Below the pieces are notes generated by a model. That model was given only the letters and a program-made list of their open reading frames with translations. It was not told where the DNA came from and made no database searches. From positions 14,160 through 78,159 of the forward strand of contig JALOCI010000010.1 in assembly GCA_023227835.1 (NCBI GenBank): DNA of 64,000 nt, read 5' to 3'. Of the stretch, positions 55,938 to 64,000 are shown one piece after another. The translations under genes were made by a program, and so were the position numbers. This stretch comes from Bacteroidales bacterium (lineage in GTDB: Bacteria; Bacteroidota; Bacteroidia; Bacteroidales; UBA932). Each line of letters begins with the position of its first letter. Position 1 is the stretch's first letter.

Positions 55938-56692
55938 AAACTATTACTGTTTAATATTTCAGCGATATGGACGACCTTGATGTTTTTATTGTTTCTTTTG
56001 ATTATCCCCTCCATGTGCATCAGGCAGGACATATCTGTTGCCGTAATCACTTCAGCGTTATTCCTCAAATGGTCATCAACTCTGTCTCGTCCCATTCTGG
56101 CAGAGACAGCAGGCTCAAATATTGAGAACGTACCACCGAAACCGCAGCACTCATCCTCCCTGTCAAGTTTTATCAGCTCTATTCCATCAGCCTTCTCCAG
56201 CAAAGAGATAACCTTTGAATAGCTTGCTGATATAAGTTCCGAAGGGTTGCCGAGCTTAAGGCCCCTCAAGCCGTGACAGCTCTGATGGACACCTACCCTG
56301 TGAGGATAGTTTATCTTAAGATCGTCAACCTTCAGAACATCGGCGATAAATTCACACAACTCATAAGTACATCGCCTGACTTTAACTACATCTTCACTCT
56401 GTTCCAGAATATCATAATGCTCTTTTACATGATAGGCACAACTCCCGGAGGGTGTGACTACATAATCGAATTCAGAGAAATTCCGAACAAAATTTTTGTA
56501 CACCTCCTTTGCATCATCCTCTGCCCCGCTGTTTGCAAGCGGCTGCCCGCAACATGTCTGCTTAAGAGGATAGTGGACATCCTGATCAAGTTTTCTGAGT
56601 AATTCAAGTGTTGCAATACCCACCTGAGGATAAAACTGATCTATGTAACAGGGTATAAAAAGCCCTATCTTAAATTTTCCTGCCGGTTTCAC
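55934..56692 (-). CDS. lutA: Cysteine-rich CCG-domain protein LutA, lactate utilization
   Basis: A 252-residue protein with two CCG domains of the GlpC/HdrB type: KQTCCGQPLANSGAEDDA (near residue 45) and DECCGFGGTFS (near residue 165). The N-terminus FKIGLFIPCYIDQFYPQVGIATLELL is typical of LutA. The start is a GTG at 56692 that overlaps the stop of the upstream glycosidase gene by 4 bases (GTGA); no internal Met fits the family's N-terminus. Together with LutB and LutC it oxidises L-lactate to pyruvate. Confidence 0.93.
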   Translation of the reverse strand: MKPAGKFKIGLFIPCYIDQFYPQVGIATLELLRKLDQDVHYPLKQTCCGQPLANSGAEDDAKEVYKNFVRNFSEFDYVVTPSGSCAYHVKEHYDILEQSEDVVKVRRCTYELCEFIADVLKVDDLKINYPHRVGVHQSCHGLRGLKLGNPSELISASYSKVISLLEKADGIELIKLDREDECCGFGGTFSIFEPAVSARMGRDRVDDHLRNNAEVITATDMSCLMHMEGIIKRNNKNIKVVHIAEILNSNSL

Positions 56693-58791
56693 TTTTCTGC
56701 TCTTATTTCATACATTTTATACCCCACTTTCCTGATATTATCAATTGTTTCAGGATAAGGATTGTCACAAACATCCGTGAACCCGACCTGGAAATTCTCA
56801 CCGTCAAATCTTCCGGTTGTTGCCTGGTCTGAAAACTGATGCCAGTGTGTTCCTATTATATTCGGATGACGGAGAGCTGATTCAACATACACTCTGTATG
56901 CCTCTCCTCTTTTCTGCTGATTGGCTGTCTCCACAAGGCCCGGATGGAAAAGTCCTCTGTCAAGTGCTCCGAAATGAAACTCGCCTATCATTACCGGTTT
57001 GTCTACGCCTTCAGGAAGGGTAAATGAGGCAAGTGAGCGGGTATATATGTTATAACTGAGAACATCACAATACTTTGCGGCAATTCTAAGAACAACCTGG
57101 TTTGAACGGGCAAAACGACAACCTAGATATAGTTTGTTTGGTGCGACTTTTTTAAACTCCTCTCTTACAAATTTGAAATAGGCCTCCGTTATAACCTCTG
57201 TAAATTTTTTGCAATCATCCGAAGCTTCCTCTGGAAGTTGCCCCTGAAATTTAAGTAGTTCATCCCATCCTGTCTGATTGGTTTTCCATGCAGCGTTGAG
57301 TTTTTCTATTGATCCATACTTTTTCTTCAGAAATTTTATCATCTCTATTTTCGCGGGCTGTGTCGCTGGTGACTGCATTGTCCATTCAGCCAATGCAGTA
57401 GAGCTTCCCCAGGCAATTTCATTGTCCACAAAAAATCCAAAACACCACGGATCATCCAGCTCTTTTTTCCTTTCAAGCAGCTGCCTTCTGAAATCCTTTC
57501 TGAATTCAGGATGGAAAGGATCCTTGAACTTCCACCAATCCTGTCTGCTTCCCTCAATATCAGGTGATTTTAGCTCAATCCTGTCTGTATACGGGGTTTT
57601 ATCCATCATGCAGATAGCCTTATCCGAACTGTTTGCTATTGTGTTAAGGCCCCAGCTCTTAAGCCGGATATGTGCAATTTTTGCAAATTCTTCCCGCCAG
57701 CTCTCTCCGTACTTTCTCTTAATATTCGCAGCAGAAAAATCATAGGTCCTTTTTATACCTCGGGCTACATAATATGGGTAGAGAAGTTCATCGTGCGTTT
57801 TATAAAATTCTGCAAAAGGGTCGTTTTCTTTAGGGAGATCTGTAAAATATATATCCCTGCCGTCCAAAGGTGTCACGCCTGTTGACGGAGTTACTCTTAC
57901 AACACCATGAGACCAGAAAAGATACCCCTCCGGATCTACCATCCACCATTTGCCGTCAATTTTCTTTACGTAGAAATGACCGGTTGCCTTCTCCTTCGGA
58001 CCATTTTTCCAGCCGCCGAATTTACTTCTGTCCTCAGGTCCTTGATGTGCTGCTAGGTCAATTAACTCTCTCTTGTACGATTCCAATAGATCCTCATCAT
58101 TTTTCGTTTTACCAGGCCACTCCTTATGTATGAATTGACCGTACTTGTCAATAAACGGGAAGAACTTATCTGCCGGGAGGTTCATCCATGAAACCAGTTT
58201 CTCCGGTTCACCCTTCGTTGCAGAGATGCTTTTCACAGCCCACTCCCAGTCATTTTTTGGTTTTCTAAGATAAACAGTTATAGCACTAACCTTACTTTTA
58301 TCAAGATCCTCTACAAGTCCAGACAGTTTGTATGGAGTATATCTCATTCCGAAAAGTTTCTCTTTAACATCCGGATAGGGAGGCTTCGGAGGTATCGGAA
58401 ATGTAAGGCTTTTGGCTGCACCTCCGGCTATAGTAACTCTGTCCAAAAGTATTCCCTTCTCCTTGTCAGGATCAGAATTGATATTCTCAAGTCTAACCAT
58501 CACAGGAAGGGATGACTGAGTAAAATTTACCAGCTCTATTTCAATCTGATTATAGTCCGATATGTCCCAATTTCCCTCAATACGAACTGCAGGATACTCG
58601 TTGTTCCCGACAGTACTGATTTTTAACAAACCGTCGTTCAGCTTGAAAGATGCTCCGTTTGTTGCCGAAACAGGTCCGTATATGGATTGAGAAGCATCAA
58701 ACAAGACCAGTTTAGGGCTATTCTGAGCCTGGGCAAAAAGTATATTACACATTGCGAAACCGATTAAAGAGAGAACTATTCTATTTTTCAT
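56689..58791 (-). CDS. Secreted glycoside hydrolase, GH50/GH42-like (beta-agarase-type)
   Basis: A 700-residue protein with a signal peptide (MKNRIVLSLIGFAMCNILFAQAQ). An N-terminal beta-sandwich carbohydrate-binding-like region covers about 25-210. The rest is a TIM-barrel: the acid/base Glu is probably in FFVDNEIAWGSS (near residue 457) and the nucleophile Glu in VMIGEFHFGALDRG (near residue 602). The motifs GKWWMVDPEGYLFWSHG and LKSWGLNTIAN resemble the GH50 family often annotated as beta-agarase. Agar is an unlikely substrate here; a galactoside or other glycan is more plausible. It overlaps its neighbours by 4 bases at each end. Confidence 0.72.
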   Translation of the reverse strand: MKNRIVLSLIGFAMCNILFAQAQNSPKLVLFDASQSIYGPVSATNGASFKLNDGLLKISTVGNNEYPAVRIEGNWDISDYNQIEIELVNFTQSSLPVMVRLENINSDPDKEKGILLDRVTIAGGAAKSLTFPIPPKPPYPDVKEKLFGMRYTPYKLSGLVEDLDKSKVSAITVYLRKPKNDWEWAVKSISATKGEPEKLVSWMNLPADKFFPFIDKYGQFIHKEWPGKTKNDEDLLESYKRELIDLAAHQGPEDRSKFGGWKNGPKEKATGHFYVKKIDGKWWMVDPEGYLFWSHGVVRVTPSTGVTPLDGRDIYFTDLPKENDPFAEFYKTHDELLYPYYVARGIKRTYDFSAANIKRKYGESWREEFAKIAHIRLKSWGLNTIANSSDKAICMMDKTPYTDRIELKSPDIEGSRQDWWKFKDPFHPEFRKDFRRQLLERKKELDDPWCFGFFVDNEIAWGSSTALAEWTMQSPATQPAKIEMIKFLKKKYGSIEKLNAAWKTNQTGWDELLKFQGQLPEEASDDCKKFTEVITEAYFKFVREEFKKVAPNKLYLGCRFARSNQVVLRIAAKYCDVLSYNIYTRSLASFTLPEGVDKPVMIGEFHFGALDRGLFHPGLVETANQQKRGEAYRVYVESALRHPNIIGTHWHQFSDQATTGRFDGENFQVGFTDVCDNPYPETIDNIRKVGYKMYEIRAEK

Positions 58792-59705
58792 ACGCTTTCA
58801 TTATTTTCTATCAGTTGAAGTGCTCCCCACAGTGGTGCATTCTCAATGCTCCTTACTACGGAAATATTTTTCAGAGCTTTCATATCTTTAAGTTCCTCAC
58901 GGACTTTTGATTCCATACAGTGAAACGATCTGGAAATCTGACCGCCAAACAACAGGCACTCTATTTCCAGCTCTTTGAGCAGTGGCTTCAGTGATTGAGC
59001 AAGTATCACACCAACCTCCTCAAAAACACGCTGAGATACAGGATCTCCCTCCGAAGCCCATTTACCTATGTCAGAGACCTCTACCCCATCAATTGACTCC
59101 TTTCCGCTCAGATTTTTATAGAGCGACAGGAATCCTCGCTTAGAGGTATAATCTTCCAATATTCCATCATTGTATGGTATACGGAAAATAGTAATAAGTG
59201 GGCCACCTATCTCATTCTGCTGCACAACGCCACCGCGAGAGAACGCAAAACCCAGACCAGTCCCAAGAGTAACTGCTGCGGCATTTCTGTATCCGACAGC
59301 ATTTCCTCTCCACAACTCACCTGCCAGTAAAGAGTTTGCATCATGCCTGAAAACGACAGGAACCTCTTCTCCAACCTCAGGCATTTTTGATATGCACTCT
59401 TTTAAATCAATGTTCTTAAGTTCTCTGAATTTATGCTCCATCAAAGATACTCCCTTGTAATAGTTAAAGGGTCCCGGAAATGTCATTGCAATGCCGGAAA
59501 GTTTTGCGTTATTCTGCTCCAGTATCCGTTTCTCCTTGATAATTGCATCTCTCATGGCATCCAGTATCTCCTCCCTTGATCCCTCTGAATGAGCTTCCGT
59601 CATACTAGAGGAACCGGGGAAGAGATCTCCGTCCGGACTCATTACTGCGGTTTTGAGGTAGGTACCGCCAACATCCGCAACTATATATGCCTTTTTATCA
59701 GTCAT
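58788..59705 (-). CDS. ROK-family kinase (divergent)
   Basis: A 305-residue ROK-family protein. Motifs are YIVADVGGTYLKTAVM for the ATP phosphate loop, MTFPGPFNYYKGVS, FRHDANSLLAGELW with the catalytic Asp, and VTLGTGLGFAFS. As in the other ROK protein in this window, the zinc motif CxCGxxGC is absent and the usual EGH is replaced by NEIGGP. A sugar kinase role in the operon is likely because it lies between isomerase-type genes and a glycosidase. It overlaps the preceding gene by 8 bases and the next by 4. Confidence 0.85.
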   Translation of the reverse strand: MTDKKAYIVADVGGTYLKTAVMSPDGDLFPGSSSMTEAHSEGSREEILDAMRDAIIKEKRILEQNNAKLSGIAMTFPGPFNYYKGVSLMEHKFRELKNIDLKECISKMPEVGEEVPVVFRHDANSLLAGELWRGNAVGYRNAAAVTLGTGLGFAFSRGGVVQQNEIGGPLITIFRIPYNDGILEDYTSKRGFLSLYKNLSGKESIDGVEVSDIGKWASEGDPVSQRVFEEVGVILAQSLKPLLKELEIECLLFGGQISRSFHCMESKVREELKDMKALKNISVVRSIENAPLWGALQLIENNESV

Positions 59706-61554
59706 TTACAAAGCCATCTTTTAACATTGTCTTGTGAATGCAAACTGGTTGGTTTCCAAGATTTTTAACCACATATTTACCGACATTTGCAGGTATTACG
59801 ACAACATCAAGGTAATTCTGATAGTAGCAGAGATCCGGATTCTCAAGAGACTGAATGCAAACCTTTTCTCCGTCAACCAATGTCAGGACATGGAACTTTC
59901 CTTCTGTGTCTCCGTATGCCTCTTTTTCAAATTCCAATCTTCTGAGTGTGAAGTATAGAAGATCGTGCTCCCCGACTATATATTCTGTCCAACTTTCACC
60001 TTTTTCCGCAACTCTTGGCTTCTGAACTATATTATCGTTTACCCAATTTGTTTTTCTTTCAAGGGCAAGCACATTCTCACCGTGATATGTATGAATAGGT
60101 CTTGGTTTACCGTCCAGGTCCGCCCTCAGATAGTCATACATCTTGTATGTATATGACCCGACAGTAAGGCTGCCAATCTCAAGAATAAGCTGGTTACGTC
60201 CTGACGAGTGGATTGTCCCTGCAGGAAGCATAACCTGTACTCCCGGTTTTGAGTCAACATAGTTGATATATTTCTCATAATCAATCTCGGTATGTTGTTT
60301 CTCTGAAATCTTTGCCTCCTTGATGAATTCCTTTGGATCTGCTGTTTCAGTAAAACCCACATAAGTTTTGGCATTATGTGCAGTCTCTACGATATAGTAG
60401 CTCTCGTCCTGCCTTCCGTACTCCCCGAAATTTTTGATATTGTAATCATGGCCTGAGTGTACCTGTATAGACATATTCCCGGAGCTGTGATATGTGTCGT
60501 CATAATTAAACCTTATAGGAAAATATCCGCCGTACTTTTTAAGGCAGTCATTGCCCATAAGAGACTCGCCCTCTTTCTGGACAAAAGTGAAGTAAGGAAA
60601 CTCTATTGTATGACCGGCTGTTTCTACGACAACGCTTACCTCAAGAGGAATAAGATCAAATACCCATGCGCAGTTTTTCATGCTTTTTGGCAGATTCCTG
60701 AGCTTAGTCACATAGTGGCCCCCCCAGACACCCTCTATATAAACAGGTCTGCAACGGAAAGGCTGCTTGACCAAACCTGACATAATCCTGTTGAATGCCC
60801 CTCTTGGCAACATCTTTACTGCTTCAGGATCATCACTTGCAACATAGAAGTCAATAAGGTCCTTTTTGAGCAGTTCCCAACGAAGATGGCCTGCAACCTC
60901 AAAGTCCACATAATAGCATCTTCTCAACATAGCCTTTACAGGTCTTGCAGATTTATCTCCTATATTGGTGTACTCTCCGGCCTTTGCTCTTAGAATTGCC
61001 CTTTTAGGTGTAACATCAAGATAGACCAATGTATCATAATAGGCTCTCAATCTTTGTATTGCAGCACCACAACCGGCTACTATCACTACCTCTGCCTTAT
61101 CAGAACTCATTGCATTTTTCAGACAATCCTCAATTTCAGACAATTTTTCAGCATCAAGCAGATCCTCATAACTGCCTTTGAAGAGCTTTCCGAAAAGCTG
61201 TACAGGATCCTTCTCCTTGTCAATCGCAAGGTTGTCAGCCAGCAATGCATCCAGTTCCTGGGATGTTTTATAACATGAGGCAATATCTATGACCTTTACG
61301 GTAACAGAATTTAAACCCATATTTTGTGATATCAGGTTGACAAATTGATTGAACTTAGCTCCTACATAACCGTCAAAAGCTATAATTACACTCTTTTGAG
61401 GTTCCCTCTCCAGCTTTTTTAAAACCAACTCACTGATATGACCTGCAGACTCTTTGGTGCCTGTTATAATTGAATCTGCAACATCCTTCTCCACTTTCAA
61501 CTTGTTAATTGCATTAGGATCGTCATAAGGGTGTGGGTTAAACATGAAACTCAT
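59698..61554 (-). CDS. Class I mannose-6-phosphate isomerase-like protein with degenerate kinase-like N-domain
   Basis: A 618-residue two-domain protein. The C-terminal part (about 270-618) is a cupin of the class I phosphomannose isomerase type: PFRCRPVYIEGVWGG, SIQVHSGHDYN for the QxH metal ligands and VMLPAGTIHSSGRNQLILEIG. The N-terminal part (about 15-260) resembles a uridine-kinase-like P-loop domain (SVIIAFDGYVGAKFNQF at 55-71), but the loop lacks the GK[ST] pattern, so it probably does not hydrolyse ATP. Typical ManA proteins have 300-400 residues. It may isomerise a sugar other than mannose-6-phosphate. It is 23 bases downstream of the AraA-like gene. Confidence 0.78.
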   Translation of the reverse strand: MSFMFNPHPYDDPNAINKLKVEKDVADSIITGTKESAGHISELVLKKLEREPQKSVIIAFDGYVGAKFNQFVNLISQNMGLNSVTVKVIDIASCYKTSQELDALLADNLAIDKEKDPVQLFGKLFKGSYEDLLDAEKLSEIEDCLKNAMSSDKAEVVIVAGCGAAIQRLRAYYDTLVYLDVTPKRAILRAKAGEYTNIGDKSARPVKAMLRRCYYVDFEVAGHLRWELLKKDLIDFYVASDDPEAVKMLPRGAFNRIMSGLVKQPFRCRPVYIEGVWGGHYVTKLRNLPKSMKNCAWVFDLIPLEVSVVVETAGHTIEFPYFTFVQKEGESLMGNDCLKKYGGYFPIRFNYDDTYHSSGNMSIQVHSGHDYNIKNFGEYGRQDESYYIVETAHNAKTYVGFTETADPKEFIKEAKISEKQHTEIDYEKYINYVDSKPGVQVMLPAGTIHSSGRNQLILEIGSLTVGSYTYKMYDYLRADLDGKPRPIHTYHGENVLALERKTNWVNDNIVQKPRVAEKGESWTEYIVGEHDLLYFTLRRLEFEKEAYGDTEGKFHVLTLVDGEKVCIQSLENPDLCYYQNYLDVVVIPANVGKYVVKNLGNQPVCIHKTMLKDGFVND

Positions 61555-61577
61555 TTGTAAATCTCCTTTATTTTATG

Positions 61578-63023
61578 TTAATTAATCTCTAAATATTCAA
61601 AATTCATAATCTGCGACAGGTCAGCAAGTTCTCTCCTGTAATCACCGTCAACAAGAGCAAAATGCTGCGTTGTCCCTATCTTTAAAATCTTTTCGAAAAG
61701 ATCCTTTACCGGCATCATAGGCTTAAAGATTCCGTGTGAATAGCTTGCAAAGATGTGGTCTCCATCTATTGCATCCACTAATGTGCAGACAACCTTATAT
61801 TTTCCGTTCTCTTCTATAAACTGAGCCATGGTTTTTCTCCCTGCCGGAATCCTGTACCATGCAAACGGAGCCCCGGCATATTTGTACTTGGTTTTGGCAA
61901 AACGGACATCTCTTGCAATCTTCACATTTCCGACATGTTCAGGATCGGTGTGATCATTGGGACCAGCATGTCCTGCGGCGAAAGTATTGTCAGCTGATTC
62001 AATGTGGAAAGGTTCTATAAAATTGACATGCTTTCCGCTTATAAGCTTTAGTATAAACGTCATGGTACCGGCACCCATATCGGCCTCAGGAACCATAACC
62101 GAAAGATTCTGGCCGAACGACGGGTGATAGAATCCAGGACGAAGACCTATCTGTTGAAACATTGCAGGATCGACATCATTATATATCATTGCATCAATCC
62201 CCATCTTTTCTGCCAGTCGGGCAGTAGCTAAAGAGGCTCTGACTGAAGCCATGAACTTATCATCTTCAACATCATCCGTTACATGATACTTGGATTTCAG
62301 ATCATCAAGATACTCCTTGCATTCCGACTCCGAAAGCGAATCGATCTCGTCCTGTAGTGTGGAATATGCGATAAATCTTATCTCGGGACCAATCTTTGTG
62401 AACATATTGTACGGATCCATATATGTTGACCACATCAATTCATTGTAACTTGCCAGAATTCCGAATGTGGACTCTCTCAGGACACTCCTAACCTTTGCAG
62501 CCTTGGAGAATGAGATAATCTCCGATGTCACCTCATCACGGCTGCCCATAACAATCTTAAGATTTTTCCTGCCCAACCTTGTTATAGAGCCTGATGCCTC
62601 CAAAGATCCGACAAGTGTTCCATTACAGAGAAACTCCACAAAATCATTCTCCTCAAGAGTTTTTTCAAAAGTCATCCTCTCCTTCACATTATTCACAAAA
62701 ATCACAGGCATATCGGGCATATCCCTAAGAAACCTCACCCAGGCAAAATCCTCGGCCCATGAGAGAAACTCGGCTATCACAAAGTCTACTTTACCAGAAG
62801 AGAACATATCCATCGCTTTTGACAGATCCTCCCTTTCATATACAATTCCCGGATTTACCAGGTCAATCGTTTTGCCCAGACTATTCTCGATAGCTTCTAC
62901 TACAGATCTCTTTCTGCTATCATAAGAACCCTCTTCAAGCTCGGCTCCCATATTCCGGAATCTGGGCGAAGCTATAAGTAAAAGTCCCGCTTTTGCTTTC
63001 TGGAATTTTTTTAACTCTTTCAT
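61578..63023 (-). CDS. L-fucose/L-arabinose isomerase-like protein
   Basis: A 481-residue cytosolic protein with the overall layout of the FucI/AraA isomerase family. The N-terminal part (about 10-170) is a Rossmann-like domain (KAGLLLIASPRFRNMG, VDFVIAEFLSW). The C-terminal part has VPEADMGAGTMTFILKLISGK and EPFHIESADNTFAAGHAGPNDHTD, which resemble the AraA C-terminal substrate region with possible metal-binding Glu and His residues. The substrate is unknown. The start is the ATG at 63023, which forms a TGATG junction with the upstream stop; a GTG one codon earlier (63026) is possible. With the kinase and PMI-like genes it suggests an aldose-ketose isomerisation step. Confidence 0.7.
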   Translation of the reverse strand: MKELKKFQKAKAGLLLIASPRFRNMGAELEEGSYDSRKRSVVEAIENSLGKTIDLVNPGIVYEREDLSKAMDMFSSGKVDFVIAEFLSWAEDFAWVRFLRDMPDMPVIFVNNVKERMTFEKTLEENDFVEFLCNGTLVGSLEASGSITRLGRKNLKIVMGSRDEVTSEIISFSKAAKVRSVLRESTFGILASYNELMWSTYMDPYNMFTKIGPEIRFIAYSTLQDEIDSLSESECKEYLDDLKSKYHVTDDVEDDKFMASVRASLATARLAEKMGIDAMIYNDVDPAMFQQIGLRPGFYHPSFGQNLSVMVPEADMGAGTMTFILKLISGKHVNFIEPFHIESADNTFAAGHAGPNDHTDPEHVGNVKIARDVRFAKTKYKYAGAPFAWYRIPAGRKTMAQFIEENGKYKVVCTLVDAIDGDHIFASYSHGIFKPMMPVKDLFEKILKIGTTQHFALVDGDYRRELADLSQIMNFEYLEIN

Positions 63024-64000
63024 CACTTTCCAATTTTTATTTTTTCTATCTCCTCTAAAAAATCATCTTTTAAATTATAGAGTCTAAACGATAACGATAT
63101 TTCACCTTTTACGGCATTCCATGATTCATCAACCGTAATATCGATTATCACAGGTGAAAGCGGAGATACCTCCGTTTCGAACAAGACTCTGTTTTTTATA
63201 TTTTTTGTCTCAGTCTCCTGATCCGTAACCATGCGGAGAAATCCTTGATTAAAGAAACCAAACTCTCCCTTGATATGTAATCCGTCTGACATTTGCTCAG
63301 TATGAATCCGCGATACAGTAACACCATATTTGGATGCAGACTTGACAGACATACCGCGCTCTATTGTACAAGCCGAGATATAATATCTGAAATCATAACT
63401 CGCCCCGGGAGTCAGCATAACCACCGGAGAGAGAATCTCCATCTCTATATATGGCGGGTTCACCTTTCTATCAGGTTTATGAATATTAACCCTGCCTCTC
63501 GAATATGTCGCACCTTCACCCTGAGTCCACACCTGAATAGATGTATTGTCGGGATACTCTGCACCATCGGCAACATCAAAATTCATTACCAGTACCTTGC
63601 CACTGCTCCTGTTTACATAAGCAATCCATCCATCTGCAGAATCCGTCCCAACCTTACCGACTATATATCTGTATGTAACCACAAGGTTACCGGCTTCATC
63701 GCACTGATATTGCGGGTTATTGGCCAACCCGTGTAATACTTTATATTGAGCGTTGCCTTTATAATCTTTTTTTGCAGGACACACTATCTGAGATTGGTCA
63801 ACAGCCTGTTCATCGACAGCAACCTGGCAAACCGGCCAGACCGACCATCGTATTTCCTTGTCAATTTTATTGGTAAATGTGGCAGTAATATCTATAGTAG
63901 CCTCATCAGGGTTAACTTTAAATTTCCTTTGTATCTGCAAGCCTGTTCTTTTGTCCACAGGACTTATAAGAGTAATCGGGTTGTTTTCAGTATTGCACTC
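63023..64000 (-). CDS. DUF4380-like protein, 5' end beyond the window
   Basis: The visible part is about 325 residues of a mostly beta protein. The frame remains open to the right edge: the codons upstream of a GTG at 63958 read ECNTENNPITLISPV, which joins naturally to DKRTGLQIQRKF, so the true start lies outside. Segments such as DITATFTNKIDKEIRWSVWPVCQV, GWIAYVNRSSGKVLVMNF and YIEMEILSPVVMLTPGASYDFRYYIS match the galactose-mutarotase-like DUF4380 family. It is probably a carbohydrate-binding or mutarotase-like protein heading the operon, but activity is unproven. It ends 1 base into the isomerase gene. Confidence 0.7.
   Translation of the reverse strand, partial: ECNTENNPITLISPVDKRTGLQIQRKFKVNPDEATIDITATFTNKIDKEIRWSVWPVCQVAVDEQAVDQSQIVCPAKKDYKGNAQYKVLHGLANNPQYQCDEAGNLVVTYRYIVGKVGTDSADGWIAYVNRSSGKVLVMNFDVADGAEYPDNTSIQVWTQGEGATYSRGRVNIHKPDRKVNPPYIEMEILSPVVMLTPGASYDFRYYISACTIERGMSVKSASKYGVTVSRIHTEQMSDGLHIKGEFGFFNQGFLRMVTDQETETKNIKNRVLFETEVSPLSPVIIDITVDESWNAVKGEISLSFRLYNLKDDFLEEIEKIKIGK

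Noticed and set aside
1..64000. tRNA genes, CRISPR arrays, integrases and complete insertion sequences
   Set aside because: I looked for them in the intergenic regions and among the proteins and saw none.

Overview
The window is a chromosomal segment of a member of the phylum Bacteroidota, probably order Bacteroidales. The evidence is two complete SusC/SusD outer-membrane importer pairs, an ECF sigma/FecR regulatory pair, a GldG-type ABC permease, lipoproteins with BACON and DUF5689 domains, and several promoters with the Bacteroidetes -7 consensus TAnnTTTG. No rRNA, tRNA, CRISPR array, phage module or complete insertion sequence was found. Both window edges cut a gene.

Layout. (1) 1-10.1 kb is a housekeeping block: the end of a PBP4-type D,D-carboxypeptidase, an aminotransferase, a convergent membrane protein and purD, then a plus-strand run of a DUF4296-like lipoprotein, an amidohydrolase, a radical SAM protein, dtd, deoC, a small secreted protein and an M20 dipeptidase. 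(2) 10.3-26.3 kb is a visibly AT-richer accessory island: ECF sigma factor, FecR anti-sigma, a SusC with an N-terminal STN domain, SusD, a terminator, then an ABC ATPase, an ABC-2 permease fused to a GldG-like domain, two tandem truncated MutS-like ATPases and a membrane-anchored M16 (insulinase-type) peptidase. This is the most unusual part of the window. (3) 26.7-29 kb holds a ProC/ComER-like reductase, a secreted protein and a DUF4386 membrane protein. (4) 29.0-43.2 kb carries a second SusC/SusD system with a DUF5689/BACON lipoprotein and a metallophosphoesterase lipoprotein, followed by a sialic-acid module: FadR-type GntR regulator, a sialate mutarotase fused to a sodium symporter, N-acetylneuraminate lyase and a secreted sialidase.

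(5) 43.2-52.8 kb is a vitamin B12 locus. Two divergent cobalamin riboswitches sit back to back. The minus one leads a BtuG-like lipoprotein and a BtuB-like TonB receptor. The plus one leads cobQ, cobD, cbiB, cobU, cobT and a phosphoglycerate-mutase-like phosphatase. Genes for the late nucleotide-loop steps are present except cobS. (6) 52.8-64 kb is minus-strand: a tightly overlapping operon of a DUF4380 protein, a fucose/arabinose isomerase-like protein, a two-domain mannose-6-phosphate-isomerase-like protein, a ROK kinase, a GH50-like glycosidase and lutA-lutB-lutC for lactate oxidation. A second ROK kinase follows, probably with its own promoter.

Taken together this is a glycan- and peptide-scavenging heterotroph that salvages sialic acid and corrinoids. 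The operon ending in lutABC suggests a sugar route that yields lactate, possibly from a deoxysugar. The sigma/FecR/SusCD/ABC/MutS-pair/M16 island has no function I recognise as a whole and is the best candidate for an undescribed system.
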